Below the pieces are notes generated by a model that saw only the letters and a list, made by a program, of their open reading frames with translations, did no database searches and was not told the DNA's origin. The translations under genes and the position numbers were made by a program. Positions 44,901-54,320 of a stretch of 64,000 bases of DNA are shown in pieces. Numbering within the stretch: the first letter of the stretch is position 1; each line of letters starts with the position of its first letter. The stretch comes from JAFGRU01 sp963665915 (GTDB taxonomy: Bacteria > Desulfobacterota > Desulfuromonadia > Desulfuromonadales > JAAYDE01): contig CAXXSG010000009.1 of NCBI GenBank assembly GCA_963665915.2, positions 1-64,000 on the forward strand, read 5' to 3'.

Positions 44901-47714
44901 ATGATGAAGAACTTTAAAAATATCTGTCAGACCTTAATTGGCCTTGTACTGTTGGGGATTATTTTCATCGCTCAGGGTTGCTCGTATTCTCCTTTTGAAG
45001 CTTTTTTGATCTCCAAGGAGAGCAAGAAACTGACAGTGCTGAACTACGATGACAATAAGGAACGCCTTGATGTTGAAGGTTCACCCTTTGATATCGGTGA
45101 GGGGGCGGAGGACATCATCTATGATCCAAGGCACAGGAGAGTCTATGTGGCCAACTCCCATGAAAACTCCGTTTCCGTATTCAAGATGAAATTGATATCG
45201 GAAAGCACTTTCCAAAGACGCTATGTCCTGCAGGAGCTGGAAAAAATATCAACAGGAGAGGAACCGGTTGCTGTTGAGGTTGATACGAAAAACAATCTTG
45301 TTTTGGTACTTCATAGCGACGGAACGCTTATGAGATTCAACGGCAAGGACCTCACGCTGAATGGAGAAAAAAATATCTTGCGGGATTTAAATTTTACGCC
45401 CGAGGCCGCCGATCTCACATATGACGCACGCCATGATTTAATCTATGTTCTTGATAAGGGTATTGACGCAATGCTGGTTTTTGATGGGGCCACCCTGGAG
45501 TCTTTAAATTTTGTAAAAACTCCATCCGCGCCCTGTTCTTTACTTTATGACTATGTCAATGACTGGGTCTATGTAACAACTCGTGGGGATGAACTTGCCC
45601 AGGAGCCCCCTGGGCTCTCTGTATACAGAGCCGGTCCGCACTGTTTTCCGGTGAGAGACCCTATCTCTTTTGAGCTGCCCTATAGATGCCCAATGGTGGC
45701 ATATGATGATGTTCACAATCTGCTCTACGTAAGTCGGGGGACGACCCGTGTTTATGATGCGGAATCCTTTGAATTGATTGACGAGATGCAAACCTCCCTC
45801 CCCTATTCCCTTGCCACCGGCAGGATTGACCGTACAGGAAGCACCCTGCTCTATCTTGGCCAGCCGGGGTCTGTTCGTGTTTATGAAATCAGGGGCGGGG
45901 CAAATCATGTCTATCTGGATCAAATAACATTGCCCGGGCCTGCCGACCATGCGGCGGCTGTCGGTCCTGGCTGTCCTGAAATTATTTCCATGGAACCGCA
46001 GGAGGGCAAGGTTGGTGAAAAGGTTACAATACTTGGTTTGAACTTTGGAGACCAACAGGGGATAAGTCTTGTGCAGTTTGGCGGGGCACCCGTCACTGCC
46101 GAGGACGTTATAAGCTGGAGCGACACGAACGTTCAGGTAAAGGTTCCTGAAATGGCCAGATCCGGGGAGGTTCGAGTAATTATCGGCAACAGCTCCACTG
46201 TCTTGCCCGACGATCAAAGTGTTGGTGAATTTGAGGTCATACCCGGCAGTATAATCCATGTGAGCGCGAGGGAAGGGAGCAATGGAGACGACGGCAGCGA
46301 GGCCCGCCCCTACAAAACCCTGACCTATGCCCTTTCCAAAGCCCGACCTTCCGATGTGCTGTATGTCCACTGGGGGAGATATAACCGCGACCTGGGGGAG
46401 AGATTCCCATTGCAGGTGCCCGACGGGATAAGGGTCGAAGGCTACGGGGCCGGTCACTTCCAGATCATCTATTCTTCTCCGGGTGATTATGCCGTGGAGT
46501 TGGGAGAAGGGTCATCCGTATACAACATGAGTGTTTTCGTGGAGGAAGATTCATCCAATGGAGGCACGACGGCAATCGGAATTTTTTCGAGGAAAACTTC
46601 ATATATTGAAGAGACGGTGGTTGCGGGATTCAGGACGGGGGTGTCTCTGGACGGCGGAATCAACGGTGAAATTAGTCCTTCCATTAAGAACTCGCATATT
46701 TCAGCCTGCGAGACCGGCATCAAGGTCCGGGGAAACAACACCAATACCGAAATTGTCGACAATCATCTGTTTGAAAACACGGTTGCCATTGACATGTTGG
46801 GAAATGCGAACAGGGTGATCTCAAATGACATAACGGATAATGTCGAAATGGGGGTAAAGGTCCAGGGAAAGACCGCTTTGATATCCTCCAACATAATCTC
46901 AAGGACACAAAATCCTGATCCGCATTCTCTTGGAACAGGAATATGGGGGGGCGCCATTACACACACCATTATCCACGGAAATCAGATTTACAATAATGAG
47001 GAGGGCGTTTTTACCTCCGTTCAGCCCGGTTATCATCATTTTATCCGCGGGAACAGGGTAGAAAACAATTCAAGGGCCGGCCTTCGTGTGGCTGGCGACG
47101 GATTCTGTGTTCTTGAGCAAAATGAGATACGAGAAAATCAGGAGTCCGGAGTTTATTTAATGATCGCGAATTCCAGGTTTCAAAAAAACTCCATTTCTTA
47201 TAATTTGGATGGGATAACTGTATATTCCATGACGAAACTTGAAACCCTGCTGGTTGACAATATGCTTTACGGAAATACCAGGTTTGGCCTCGGCATTCAC
47301 GGAAATCCACCAAACATTGAAGAAGGTGTTTCCGTTCGAGTGGGTGAAAGTGACGGCCTCGGCAATACTATTTCCAATAACGGCAAGGGAATATACGTAT
47401 CAAGAGCCTGGGCCTATGTATATAACAACACGCTTCTGGAAAATGAATGGGGAGTTGTTGCCTCGGAGCAGGGTTTCGTTAATATGGGTTCGGGGGACAG
47501 GCCCGGATTGAATACCATCCGCAACAGCACCCATGTCGGTCTCTCCAATTCCTCCAACCGAACCATCAGGGCGGCGGGCAACACCTGGAACCCTTCGGTA
47601 CAGGAGGCTGATGATGAAGGGCATTATCCCCCCGGCGTTGTGGAAGGACCGGTTCAACCTCAGGATGGCAACAATTACAGTATAGGCTCACAATATGGGA
47701 AGATAGAGTTCTAA
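44901..47714 (+). CDS. large lipoprotein: beta-propeller, IPT/TIG domain and beta-helix
   Basis: 937 aa from the ATG at 44901 (GGAAGG nine bases upstream). The leader ends IAQGCSYS, so a lipidated Cys27 is likely. Residues about 30-350 read as YVTN-like propeller blades (YDPRHRRVYVANSHENSVSVF and similar, with repeated LxYD). Then an IPT/TIG immunoglobulin-like domain (about 355-450, PQEGKVGEKVTILGLNFG), a DUF1565 start (EGSNGDDGSEARPYKTLTYAL) and a long right-handed parallel beta-helix with NosD/PbH1-type rungs (NHLFENTVAIDM, NQIYNNEEGVF, NRVENNSRAGL, NTLLENEWGVV) to the end. Probably an envelope-exposed carbohydrate-binding or lyase-like protein; no catalytic residues identified. Confidence 0.85.
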   Translation: MMKNFKNICQTLIGLVLLGIIFIAQGCSYSPFEAFLISKESKKLTVLNYDDNKERLDVEGSPFDIGEGAEDIIYDPRHRRVYVANSHENSVSVFKMKLISESTFQRRYVLQELEKISTGEEPVAVEVDTKNNLVLVLHSDGTLMRFNGKDLTLNGEKNILRDLNFTPEAADLTYDARHDLIYVLDKGIDAMLVFDGATLESLNFVKTPSAPCSLLYDYVNDWVYVTTRGDELAQEPPGLSVYRAGPHCFPVRDPISFELPYRCPMVAYDDVHNLLYVSRGTTRVYDAESFELIDEMQTSLPYSLATGRIDRTGSTLLYLGQPGSVRVYEIRGGANHVYLDQITLPGPADHAAAVGPGCPEIISMEPQEGKVGEKVTILGLNFGDQQGISLVQFGGAPVTAEDVISWSDTNVQVKVPEMARSGEVRVIIGNSSTVLPDDQSVGEFEVIPGSIIHVSAREGSNGDDGSEARPYKTLTYALSKARPSDVLYVHWGRYNRDLGERFPLQVPDGIRVEGYGAGHFQIIYSSPGDYAVELGEGSSVYNMSVFVEEDSSNGGTTAIGIFSRKTSYIEETVVAGFRTGVSLDGGINGEISPSIKNSHISACETGIKVRGNNTNTEIVDNHLFENTVAIDMLGNANRVISNDITDNVEMGVKVQGKTALISSNIISRTQNPDPHSLGTGIWGGAITHTIIHGNQIYNNEEGVFTSVQPGYHHFIRGNRVENNSRAGLRVAGDGFCVLEQNEIRENQESGVYLMIANSRFQKNSISYNLDGITVYSMTKLETLLVDNMLYGNTRFGLGIHGNPPNIEEGVSVRVGESDGLGNTISNNGKGIYVSRAWAYVYNNTLLENEWGVVASEQGFVNMGSGDRPGLNTIRNSTHVGLSNSSNRTIRAAGNTWNPSVQEADDEGHYPPGVVEGPVQPQDGNNYSIGSQYGKIEF

Positions 47715-47743
47715 CCTATGCCCCATGCTCCTTTGTGCGCTCG

Positions 47744-48085
47744 TTACGCCTTGCGAACGAATTGTGATTTCAGTTTCATGGCACCGATCCCGTCAATCTT
47801 GCAGTCGATATCATGATCGCCATCGACCAGGCGGATATTTTTTACTTTAGTGCCGACCTTGACCACCAATGATGAACCTTTGACCTTGAGGTCTTTGATC
47901 ACTGTAACCATATCACCGTCTTTAAGAACATTGCCGTTGGCATCCTTAATAACAGGCTCACTATCGGAGCTTTCGATTGCCGCATCTTTTGCCCATTCGT
48001 GCGCACATTCCGGGCAAACAAGCATATTTCTGTCTTCGTAGGTGTATTCTGAACCACATTTTATACAACTAGGGAAATCACTCAT
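47744..48085 (-). CDS. yjdM: PhnA/YjdM-type zinc-ribbon protein
   Basis: 113 aa from MSDFPSC at 48085. N-terminal zinc ribbon CIKCGSEYTYEDRNMLVCPECAHEW (two CxxC pairs), then the SH3-like YjdM domain VLKDGDMVTVIKDLKVKGSS, VKVGTKVKNIRLVDGDHDIDCK and the ending MKLKSQFVRK. Historically 'alkylphosphonate uptake protein PhnA' but not a phosphonate enzyme; actual role unknown. The longer frame to 48223 has no ribosome-binding site. Converges with the lipoprotein gene. Confidence 0.93.
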   Translation of the reverse strand: MSDFPSCIKCGSEYTYEDRNMLVCPECAHEWAKDAAIESSDSEPVIKDANGNVLKDGDMVTVIKDLKVKGSSLVVKVGTKVKNIRLVDGDHDIDCKIDGIGAMKLKSQFVRKA

Positions 48086-48482
48086 ATTATATCCTGTATC
48101 TTGCACCTGCTGATTAATGAGGGAGAAAAAATTCACCCAATTCGATTTTGTTGACAAAACTTCGAGGTTCTTTCCTGAGTCTTTCAATCGTCCAAAGGTA
48201 TTAGAACTTGCCATCAAAAACAAGCCAAAATCCCCTTAAACATGGCCTTGTAGTGTATCAAGAAATAATGGCAGGATTAAAAGCATGCTTGACAACCGCA
48301 TTTCCAATGTCATCTTTTCCCTTCTTTCTGATTTTTCTGCACACTTTAAGGTCTGATTTTTGCGCACTTGAATTTTTTAATTTTCCCGGCCTAAGATAAG
48401 ACTTAACTTCAATTTAATTCCCGGCTCGAAGGGTCGGTCTCAAAAAATCAATCTGCTTGTTTACCAAAAGGGAGGGATTTAC
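48086..48482. other. intergenic region between divergent genes, nothing recognised
   Basis: About 400 AT-rich bases with promoters for yjdM and the MscS gene presumably inside. No gene or repeat seen. Confidence 0.4.
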
Positions 48483-49895
48483 ATGGCTTGGAACAAAATG
48501 ATCAGGCATGGGTATGTATTGTGGTTGGGAATGCTGGTAATAGTTCTGGCCGGGCCCGTTTCAGCCGAGGATAACTACCAATCGTCGACAGCAGTGAAAC
48601 CCTCCATCGCCACAGAAAAACTGGAATGGATGGTCAAGCCCTTAGCTCAGGACGAACTGGTTGTCGAGGCCGATGCCTGGCTAACGCTGGTCAAAAGCAA
48701 AACCCGCCAGATCAGCGCGGCCGAGATTGCTTTGATCCACCAGCGTCAGCAGGTTGAAGCCGCAAAGGATACCGAAGCCGCCGTCAAATCCGACAAAGCC
48801 CCCCAAGGGACAAAGCCCACAGTCGAGACACAGCAGGCCGAGGAACTGACTGAAAAGAAGGAGCAGGCCAAAGAGAAGACAGTCCTCAGCCTGAACGAAT
48901 TGCGCGACCAGCGTGCAGCGTTGGTCGAAAAGCTCGATGTGGTGCTGGCTGAACTGAAAAAAAAGGGGGGCGATCCCAAACCGTACAAAACCTATATTAA
49001 AGCCATCTCCGGTATTGCGGTCGACGTGACCGACACCTCCTCCGCGTGGTTGACGGTAACTGGCTGGATCAAATCCGATCAGGGCGGAATGAAATGGGGA
49101 TTGAACCTGCTCAAGTTTGTGATAACCTTGCTCGTGTTCTGGATTCTCGCCCGCATCACCGGAAGTGCAACCCACTCCATCGTCAGCCGCGCCGGTTCGA
49201 AACTGACCGATCTGCAGAAAACCTTTATCGTCAGCAGCCTGCGCCGCGCGGTGATAATTCTCGGTCTGATCGTGGCTGTCTCGGCGCTTGGCATCAACAT
49301 CGGCCCCCTGCTCGCCCTCATCGGTGCCGCCGGTTTTGTCGTTGCCTTCGCCCTGCAGGGGACACTCAGCAATTTTGCCAGCGGCATCATGATCTTACTT
49401 TACCGGCCTTTTGACGTCGGCGATATCATCACCGTCAGCGGCGAATCCGGCATCGTCGAAACAATGAATCTCATGTGCACCAATCTGCGCAGCTTCGACA
49501 ACAAGCTGACGGTCGTCCCCAACAACTCCGTCTGGGGCAACACTATCACCAACGCTACCGGCCACTCGGTCAACCGACGCGTGGACCTGGTCTTCGGAAT
49601 CGGCTACAGCGACGACGCCGACAAGGCCCAGGCCATCCTGAGAGACATCGTTTCCAGCCACAAACTGGTCCTCTCCAACCCCGAGACGGTGATACGCATG
49701 CACGAACTGGCTGACTCGTCGGTCAATCTGATCTGCAGGCCCTGGGTCAATACCGCCGACTACTGGACGGTCTACTGGGATATCACCCAGATGGTTAAAC
49801 AGCATTTTGATGCCGAGGGTATCAACATCCCATTCCCACAGCAGGATGTACATATCTACCAGCACAAAGAGACGCAGGAGCCGACGTCCTCCTGA
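48483..49895 (+). CDS. MscS-family mechanosensitive channel with periplasmic coiled-coil region
   Basis: 470 aa. Signal peptide (1-28), then about 170 residues of charged, helical periplasmic region (KKEQAKEKTVLSLNELRDQRAAL). Membrane spans start near 205. The pore helix and MscS domain are clear: LIGAAGFVVAFALQGTLSNF, LLYRPFDVGDIITVSGESG, TNLRSFDNKLTVVPNNSVWG and a C-terminal cytoplasmic domain ending INIPFPQQDVHIY. Releases osmolytes on hypo-osmotic shock; longer than E. coli MscS (286 aa) because of the N-terminal region. Followed by a hairpin at 49912-49935. Confidence 0.95.
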   Translation: MAWNKMIRHGYVLWLGMLVIVLAGPVSAEDNYQSSTAVKPSIATEKLEWMVKPLAQDELVVEADAWLTLVKSKTRQISAAEIALIHQRQQVEAAKDTEAAVKSDKAPQGTKPTVETQQAEELTEKKEQAKEKTVLSLNELRDQRAALVEKLDVVLAELKKKGGDPKPYKTYIKAISGIAVDVTDTSSAWLTVTGWIKSDQGGMKWGLNLLKFVITLLVFWILARITGSATHSIVSRAGSKLTDLQKTFIVSSLRRAVIILGLIVAVSALGINIGPLLALIGAAGFVVAFALQGTLSNFASGIMILLYRPFDVGDIITVSGESGIVETMNLMCTNLRSFDNKLTVVPNNSVWGNTITNATGHSVNRRVDLVFGIGYSDDADKAQAILRDIVSSHKLVLSNPETVIRMHELADSSVNLICRPWVNTADYWTVYWDITQMVKQHFDAEGINIPFPQQDVHIYQHKETQEPTSS

Positions 49896-49911
49896 TCTGC
49901 TTACTTAGACA

Positions 49912-49935
49912 GAGAGGCCAGGGAACTGGCCTCTC
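49912..49935 (+). terminator. hairpin behind the MscS gene
   Basis: Perfect 10-bp stem GAGAGGCCAG / CTGGCCTCTC, loop GGAA. No T-run follows, so termination is likely but not classical. Confidence 0.5.
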
Positions 49936-50163
49936 AAGTAATCCATTTGGGCCATAAAATGACTGAGCAGGGGTTTGTTCCTAACCAGACGGATGTCGGT
50001 CACGGCATTTTGCCCAAAAATTCTCAATTTATGTCCTGCCTGATGGATCGAAAATTGAAAAAAAATATTACAAATTGAGAACTTGCTTTAATCCGGTTCC
50101 AATAAAACAACTGTTATGGAAAAAATCTGCGCAACCATCAAGTTTGATTCATTACAAACCGAT

Positions 50164-51489
50164 TCAGGTTACCCCGGAGGATGGCTTCTGCAGCTCCATA
50201 TGGATGATAGTAGCCCGTGAACCACTGACCTCCAATACTTCAGCAATCGCACCATCCAGTTCGATCCGATCCCCGACGTTTAGGACCTGGCCTGTTTTTT
50301 CCATCAACAGACCGGAAAGCGTCTCAGCTTCAACACTTTCAAGCTGAATTTTCAGCTTTCGGTTAACCTCGGAAATCGGGGTTCCACCGAGGACAGTGAA
50401 CTTGCCAGGGCTCTTCGATTTGATCTCCAAGGGATGGGTGTCAAATTCATCCTCAACCGGGCCGACAATCTGCTCCAATACATCTTCCAGCGTTACACCG
50501 CCAATGACCGTACCATATTCGTCCACAACCAACGCCATGTGCTGATATGTTTCCTGGAACTGCCGCAGAAGACGGCTGATTCGCATCGTTTCGGGCACAA
50601 ATTGTGCCGGTCGCATGATTGACCGCAAAATGCCGGTGTCCTGCGTCTCCGGAGATACACCGACCAGATCTTTAATGTGAACCACGCCCAAAACATTGTC
50701 CAATGAGCCATCGCATAAAGGATAGCGTGAATGTTTTTTTTCTTTTGCCAGAGCGGTGCATTCGGCAAAAGAACAGTGAATATCAAAAAAAATAATGGCA
50801 CTACGAGGTTGCATAATACGGCGGCAGACAGTGTCATCAAATTTAAAAACCGCGTTTATCAGACGGTGCTCTGACCGGCTGAGCTCTCCATGTTTATGTG
50901 ACAGGCGTAAGAGCGCTTTAATTTCATCTTCGCTGTGCACCGTGTCGTGTTCACTCACATCCTCAGCCCCAATTATTTTCAGCAAAAAAGATGTGGCCGT
51001 ATTCAAAGCGATCATAAACGGATAGGAAAAAAAATAAAAAGTTTTCAAGGGCAGGGCAAACCACAACAAGACCTTTTCCGGACGCCGCAGGGCATATATT
51101 TTGGGCGCCTGTTCGCCAAAAACCAGATGAGCCGCGGTAATGGCGGTGAACGCGATAGCAAAGGCAATCCCATGTAGTAGGACCTCGGAAATCACCCCGG
51201 CTGACTGCAGTACCGGCCTTAAAAGGTGGGCTATGGCCGGCTCCCCGATCCAACCGAGGCCCAGTGATGCCATGGTGATGCCAAGCTGGCAGGACGACAA
51301 TGCGGCATCCATCCGCTGGGTGAGCCAGCGGGCTGTTGCCGCCAATGGTATGTTTTTTTCCACCTGCTCATCGAGCCTGCCCGGCCTGACCTTCACCAAT
51401 GCGAACTCGGCGGCAACAAAAAAGCCATTTATTAAGACGAGAATGACTGCAAAAAGAATATTGACAACATCCGTTGTCCACGCCGGCAT
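50164..51489 (-). CDS. CNNM/HlyC-CorC family protein with CBS pair
   Basis: 441 aa. DUF21 membrane domain (about 1-200, starting VNILFAVILVLINGFFVAAEFALVKVR), then a CBS pair (about 215-345; MQPRSAIIFFD, RYPLCDGSLDNVLGVVHIKDLV, VVDEYGTVIGGVTLEDVLE) and the CorC-HlyC domain at the C-terminus (VLGGTPISEVNRKLKI, ETLSGLLMEKTGQVLNVGD). Related to magnesium/cobalt efflux proteins (CNNM, YtfL/YoaE); often misnamed hemolysin. Probably Mg2+ homeostasis, fitting the ZntB/CorA-like gene upstream on the same strand. Confidence 0.93.
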   Translation of the reverse strand: MPAWTTDVVNILFAVILVLINGFFVAAEFALVKVRPGRLDEQVEKNIPLAATARWLTQRMDAALSSCQLGITMASLGLGWIGEPAIAHLLRPVLQSAGVISEVLLHGIAFAIAFTAITAAHLVFGEQAPKIYALRRPEKVLLWFALPLKTFYFFSYPFMIALNTATSFLLKIIGAEDVSEHDTVHSEDEIKALLRLSHKHGELSRSEHRLINAVFKFDDTVCRRIMQPRSAIIFFDIHCSFAECTALAKEKKHSRYPLCDGSLDNVLGVVHIKDLVGVSPETQDTGILRSIMRPAQFVPETMRISRLLRQFQETYQHMALVVDEYGTVIGGVTLEDVLEQIVGPVEDEFDTHPLEIKSKSPGKFTVLGGTPISEVNRKLKIQLESVEAETLSGLLMEKTGQVLNVGDRIELDGAIAEVLEVSGSRATIIHMELQKPSSGVT

Positions 51490-51513
51490 AGTGTAGCTCC
51501 CCTCACTTAGAAC

Positions 51514-51760
51514 CTATCCGTAAATAATGCCTGTTTTCCTGAAGGCGATTATGGCTGCGGCTATGTGTAACACCCCCGCATAATTTTCGGTATATTTTTC
51601 GTACTTTACCAGTAGTTTTCTGAATCTGTTGAACCAGGAGTAATAAATTCGACCATCCATCTGCGGACTTTGTAGTTTGGCTTGTACTTCTTGGAAGCGG
51701 CCCCGGAAGCAGGGAAAGGTCGGCGGCGGGAATCAAGTCGAAAGCCCCCCCATAGTTATG
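51514..51760 (-). pseudogene. IS5-family transposase, C-terminal remnant
   Basis: Minus strand to the TAG at 51514 reads YYSWFNRFRKLLVKYEKY, then TENYAGVLHIAAAIIAFRK and TGIIYG, the familiar end of IS5-group DDE transposases. The preceding bases in another frame give KKYKPNYKVRRWMVE, the segment that normally precedes it, so a frameshift separates them. The rest of the gene and the left IS end are gone. GAACCTATCCGTAAATAAT at 51510-51528 may be the remaining terminal repeat. Confidence 0.8.
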
Positions 51761-51875
51761 CCGCCAGTCTGAATGGCCAGAAAAACATGGTCGGTCGCAC
51801 TTCCGACACGACCAGAAATCCAATCAACAACAGAACTCCAACATCAAAACCGAAAAAATTTGCTAAAAAAACAAA

Positions 51876-52847
51876 TTAAAGCCATCTTTTGCGCTTAAAA
51901 AACAGATATAGAAAAAAAGCAAAAACGACCAGGAAGATACTAACAAATGCAAAGGCAAAATTATTTTCAGTGCCGGGGATACCCCCAACATTGATTCCCA
52001 GCAGGCCCGTAATGAGACCAAGAGGAAGGAATATAGCGGCAACAATTGAAAGTATATACATCGTCTTACTCATTTGTTCGGACAGGCGATTGTTGAGTTC
52101 CTCCTGAGTTATGGCGGCACGATCCCGGGCTGCATCCAACTCATCTACAAACCTGGCTGTGCGCTCAGTAATTTCCCGTATACGAACTTTATCAATACCA
52201 TTCAGCCAGGATATCCGCTCGCTCTGTAACCGTGCCAGCACATCCCGTTGGGGCGAAATATAGCGCCTCATGCTGATCGTTTGCCTTCGCAAATTGGCAA
52301 GTTTTGGACGGAGTTCATAGCTCTCCCCAACCAGGACCAGGTCTTCCAGCTCATCCACACCATCATCAATATCATTTATGACATCCCCCATGCGGTCTGC
52401 AATCCTGTTTGCAACCATGACCATGAAATCATTTACCGAATCCGGAGCTTTTCCTGCTTCAATGCTCTTATGGATATCGTCAATGGCCATTACTTTACGA
52501 TGCCTCATACTGATGATGCGATGTTCATCAAGCCACATGCGGATGGATACCATGTCCTCGGGGTCTGCTCCCGGATTGCAGTTTACGCCTCTGAGTATCA
52601 AAAGAAGCGCGTCGGGGTATGAAACGATTCGCGGCCGTGTTTCTTCTGCAAGGAGAGCTTCACATGATACGGGGTCGATTCCGCTCTCCTCCAGGAGCCA
52701 CTTTTTAACGCCTTCGTCTTTAAAATCGAGGTGGAGCCACAAAATTCCCTGAGCCGGATCCCATTTCCTAACTTCCTCCCAATCTATATGTTGCCCACTA
52801 CCACCTTTCAAGATATAGGAAAAAACCAATCCGTTCTTTATACTCAT
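51876..52847 (-). CDS. CorA/ZntB-like divalent cation transporter
   Basis: 323 aa. Long cytoplasmic N-terminal domain, a coiled helix (RRQTISMRRYISPQRDVLARL) and two C-terminal membrane spans. The signature loop reads GLLGINVGGIPGTEN: GIN in place of the GMN of Mg2+-type CorA, and the VGGIPG that follows is typical of ZntB. So zinc or another divalent cation, proton-coupled, is more likely than Mg2+; this is inferred from the family. Just upstream of the IS remnant and CNNM-type gene. Confidence 0.9.
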   Translation of the reverse strand: MSIKNGLVFSYILKGGSGQHIDWEEVRKWDPAQGILWLHLDFKDEGVKKWLLEESGIDPVSCEALLAEETRPRIVSYPDALLLILRGVNCNPGADPEDMVSIRMWLDEHRIISMRHRKVMAIDDIHKSIEAGKAPDSVNDFMVMVANRIADRMGDVINDIDDGVDELEDLVLVGESYELRPKLANLRRQTISMRRYISPQRDVLARLQSERISWLNGIDKVRIREITERTARFVDELDAARDRAAITQEELNNRLSEQMSKTMYILSIVAAIFLPLGLITGLLGINVGGIPGTENNFAFAFVSIFLVVFAFFLYLFFKRKRWL

Positions 52848-52921
52848 AATTAATCCCCTATCATTTTATTTTTGTATAACAGTGGTAACAAGTGAATATC
52901 CTCGCCTGATCACTTTTATCC

Positions 52922-53045
52922 TTCAAAGATATTAAACTTTCCAGAGAAAACAAGCCGGAATCATGGAGACCGTTTACGCAGGACTGAAACTGGAGGGAAT
53001 TTCCGGTTGGAATGATTGAGAGGGACAGCGACGACGCCACCGGGC
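52922..53045 (+). pseudogene. decayed fragment of a DUF99 gene
   Basis: ACCGTTTACGCAGGACTGAA...GAGAGGGACAGCGACGACGCC (52970-53041) aligns with the part of the intact DUF99 gene that encodes VGTVYAGPRLDG and IGEIERDGFDAAG (57366-57440), with indels and substitutions. The bases before it (TTCAAAGATATTAAACTTTC) also recur in front of the fragment at 54321. Confidence 0.6.
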
Positions 53046-53094
53046 ATTCGATACGATTATAGACTGTCAGTTGGGGTCAAAATAGAGGAAGAAA

Positions 53095-54102
53095 TTAACA
53101 TCCGTCAGGTTTTTCGGGAAAAATTAATGCATACTCCCCTGGGTAGTTTTTTTTCAGGCATTCCGGACAAATCCCATGAGTAATATCAGCTTGCAAGTGT
53201 TTCTGAATATAAACATCAACTTGCTCCCAATACCCTTTATCATCTCTAATCTTTTTACAGAAGGAACATAGCGGTAATATGCTTCTTAGTGTTTTGATCT
53301 CATTTAATGCCTCTTGAAGGTTGGCGATAAGTTTTTCCCGTTCTTTCTCAGTTCGTTTGCGATCGCTGATATCCCGGCAAACACAAAATACCAGCTTCTG
53401 TCCCCTGTAAACAGCTCCGTTGGTGCTGATCTCAACATCATAACTCGTGCCGTCCTTGCGGCGGTGACGTGTCTCGAAATGGTCCCCGCTGTGGTCAACA
53501 ACACGAAGCATCTCCATGAGCTGCTCTTGGTTCCACTGGGCATCCCAGTCCCAAACATGAAGCTGATGGACTTCTTCCAGGGTGTAGCCGAGCATGCGGG
53601 CAAATTGCTGGTTCGACTCAAAAACTTTGCCGTTCTGATCGATTACAACGATTCCATCCCTTGATTGCTCAACCAGGCTTCGCCTCTGGGTCACTTCATC
53701 CTGAAGCAACTTTTCCGCCTTTTTGCGCAGGGTGATGTCTTTAACATGCCCGATAGCCCCGATAATCTTGCCTTCAGCATCTTCCAGCCGAAAGATATCA
53801 AATTCAAACCACTCGGTCGGGTTTTGGGAGGATGGAAATGGTACCACCTGTGTGATAGACCTTCCTGCTTCAAATGACGTAAGGTGCTGAAACCCCGACC
53901 AAAGGGCCGGCAATTCAAAAAACACCGAGTAACACTTTGCCCCGATCATTGGCATTTTAGATGCGAACTTATTTTCCATCCATCGGTTGGCCTCTACAAT
54001 GGTAAGATTTCGATCCAGAACAATGATTCCATCCAGAGTGGCATTAAATAAACTTTCAAAAAGAAACTCTTTGTCCTGGAGGTAACGATCAAAATTCGTC
54101 AT
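53095..54102 (-). CDS. double-PAS protein with C-terminal double-CxxC tail, no kinase domain
   Basis: 335 aa. PAS1 about residues 12-128 (LFNATLDGIIVLDRNLTIVEANRW...GHVKDITLRKKAE), PAS2 about 140-252 (DGIVVIDQNGKVFESNQQFARMLGYT...FCVCRDISDRKR). A short coiled linker leads to LPLCSFCKKIRDDKGYW and HGICPECLKK: Cys279, Cys282, Cys312 and Cys315 form two CxxC pairs, probably zinc. This tail is common at the end of deltaproteobacterial PAS proteins. No HisKA, HATPase, GGDEF or receiver, so it is a sensor/adaptor of unknown partner, perhaps the kinase next door. Confidence 0.88.
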   Translation of the reverse strand: MTNFDRYLQDKEFLFESLFNATLDGIIVLDRNLTIVEANRWMENKFASKMPMIGAKCYSVFFELPALWSGFQHLTSFEAGRSITQVVPFPSSQNPTEWFEFDIFRLEDAEGKIIGAIGHVKDITLRKKAEKLLQDEVTQRRSLVEQSRDGIVVIDQNGKVFESNQQFARMLGYTLEEVHQLHVWDWDAQWNQEQLMEMLRVVDHSGDHFETRHRRKDGTSYDVEISTNGAVYRGQKLVFCVCRDISDRKRTEKEREKLIANLQEALNEIKTLRSILPLCSFCKKIRDDKGYWEQVDVYIQKHLQADITHGICPECLKKNYPGEYALIFPEKPDGC

Positions 54103-54320
54103 TTTGTTTTGCTCTCATAGCCCTCAATCCGGTTGCTGAAAAAAGGTATTGTCTCCCAATTTTCCGAATCTTGGCGCCTGTTACAATATCAGTAAAAAAT
54201 CAGGGAAGGCTTCTCGTGATTCATTTTATTTTTCAAAGATATTAAATTTTCTATAAAAAACAAGCTGGAAACACTTTTTACCCTATTTAAGCTGTCTTGA
54301 AATAGGCAACAGGAAAAAAC

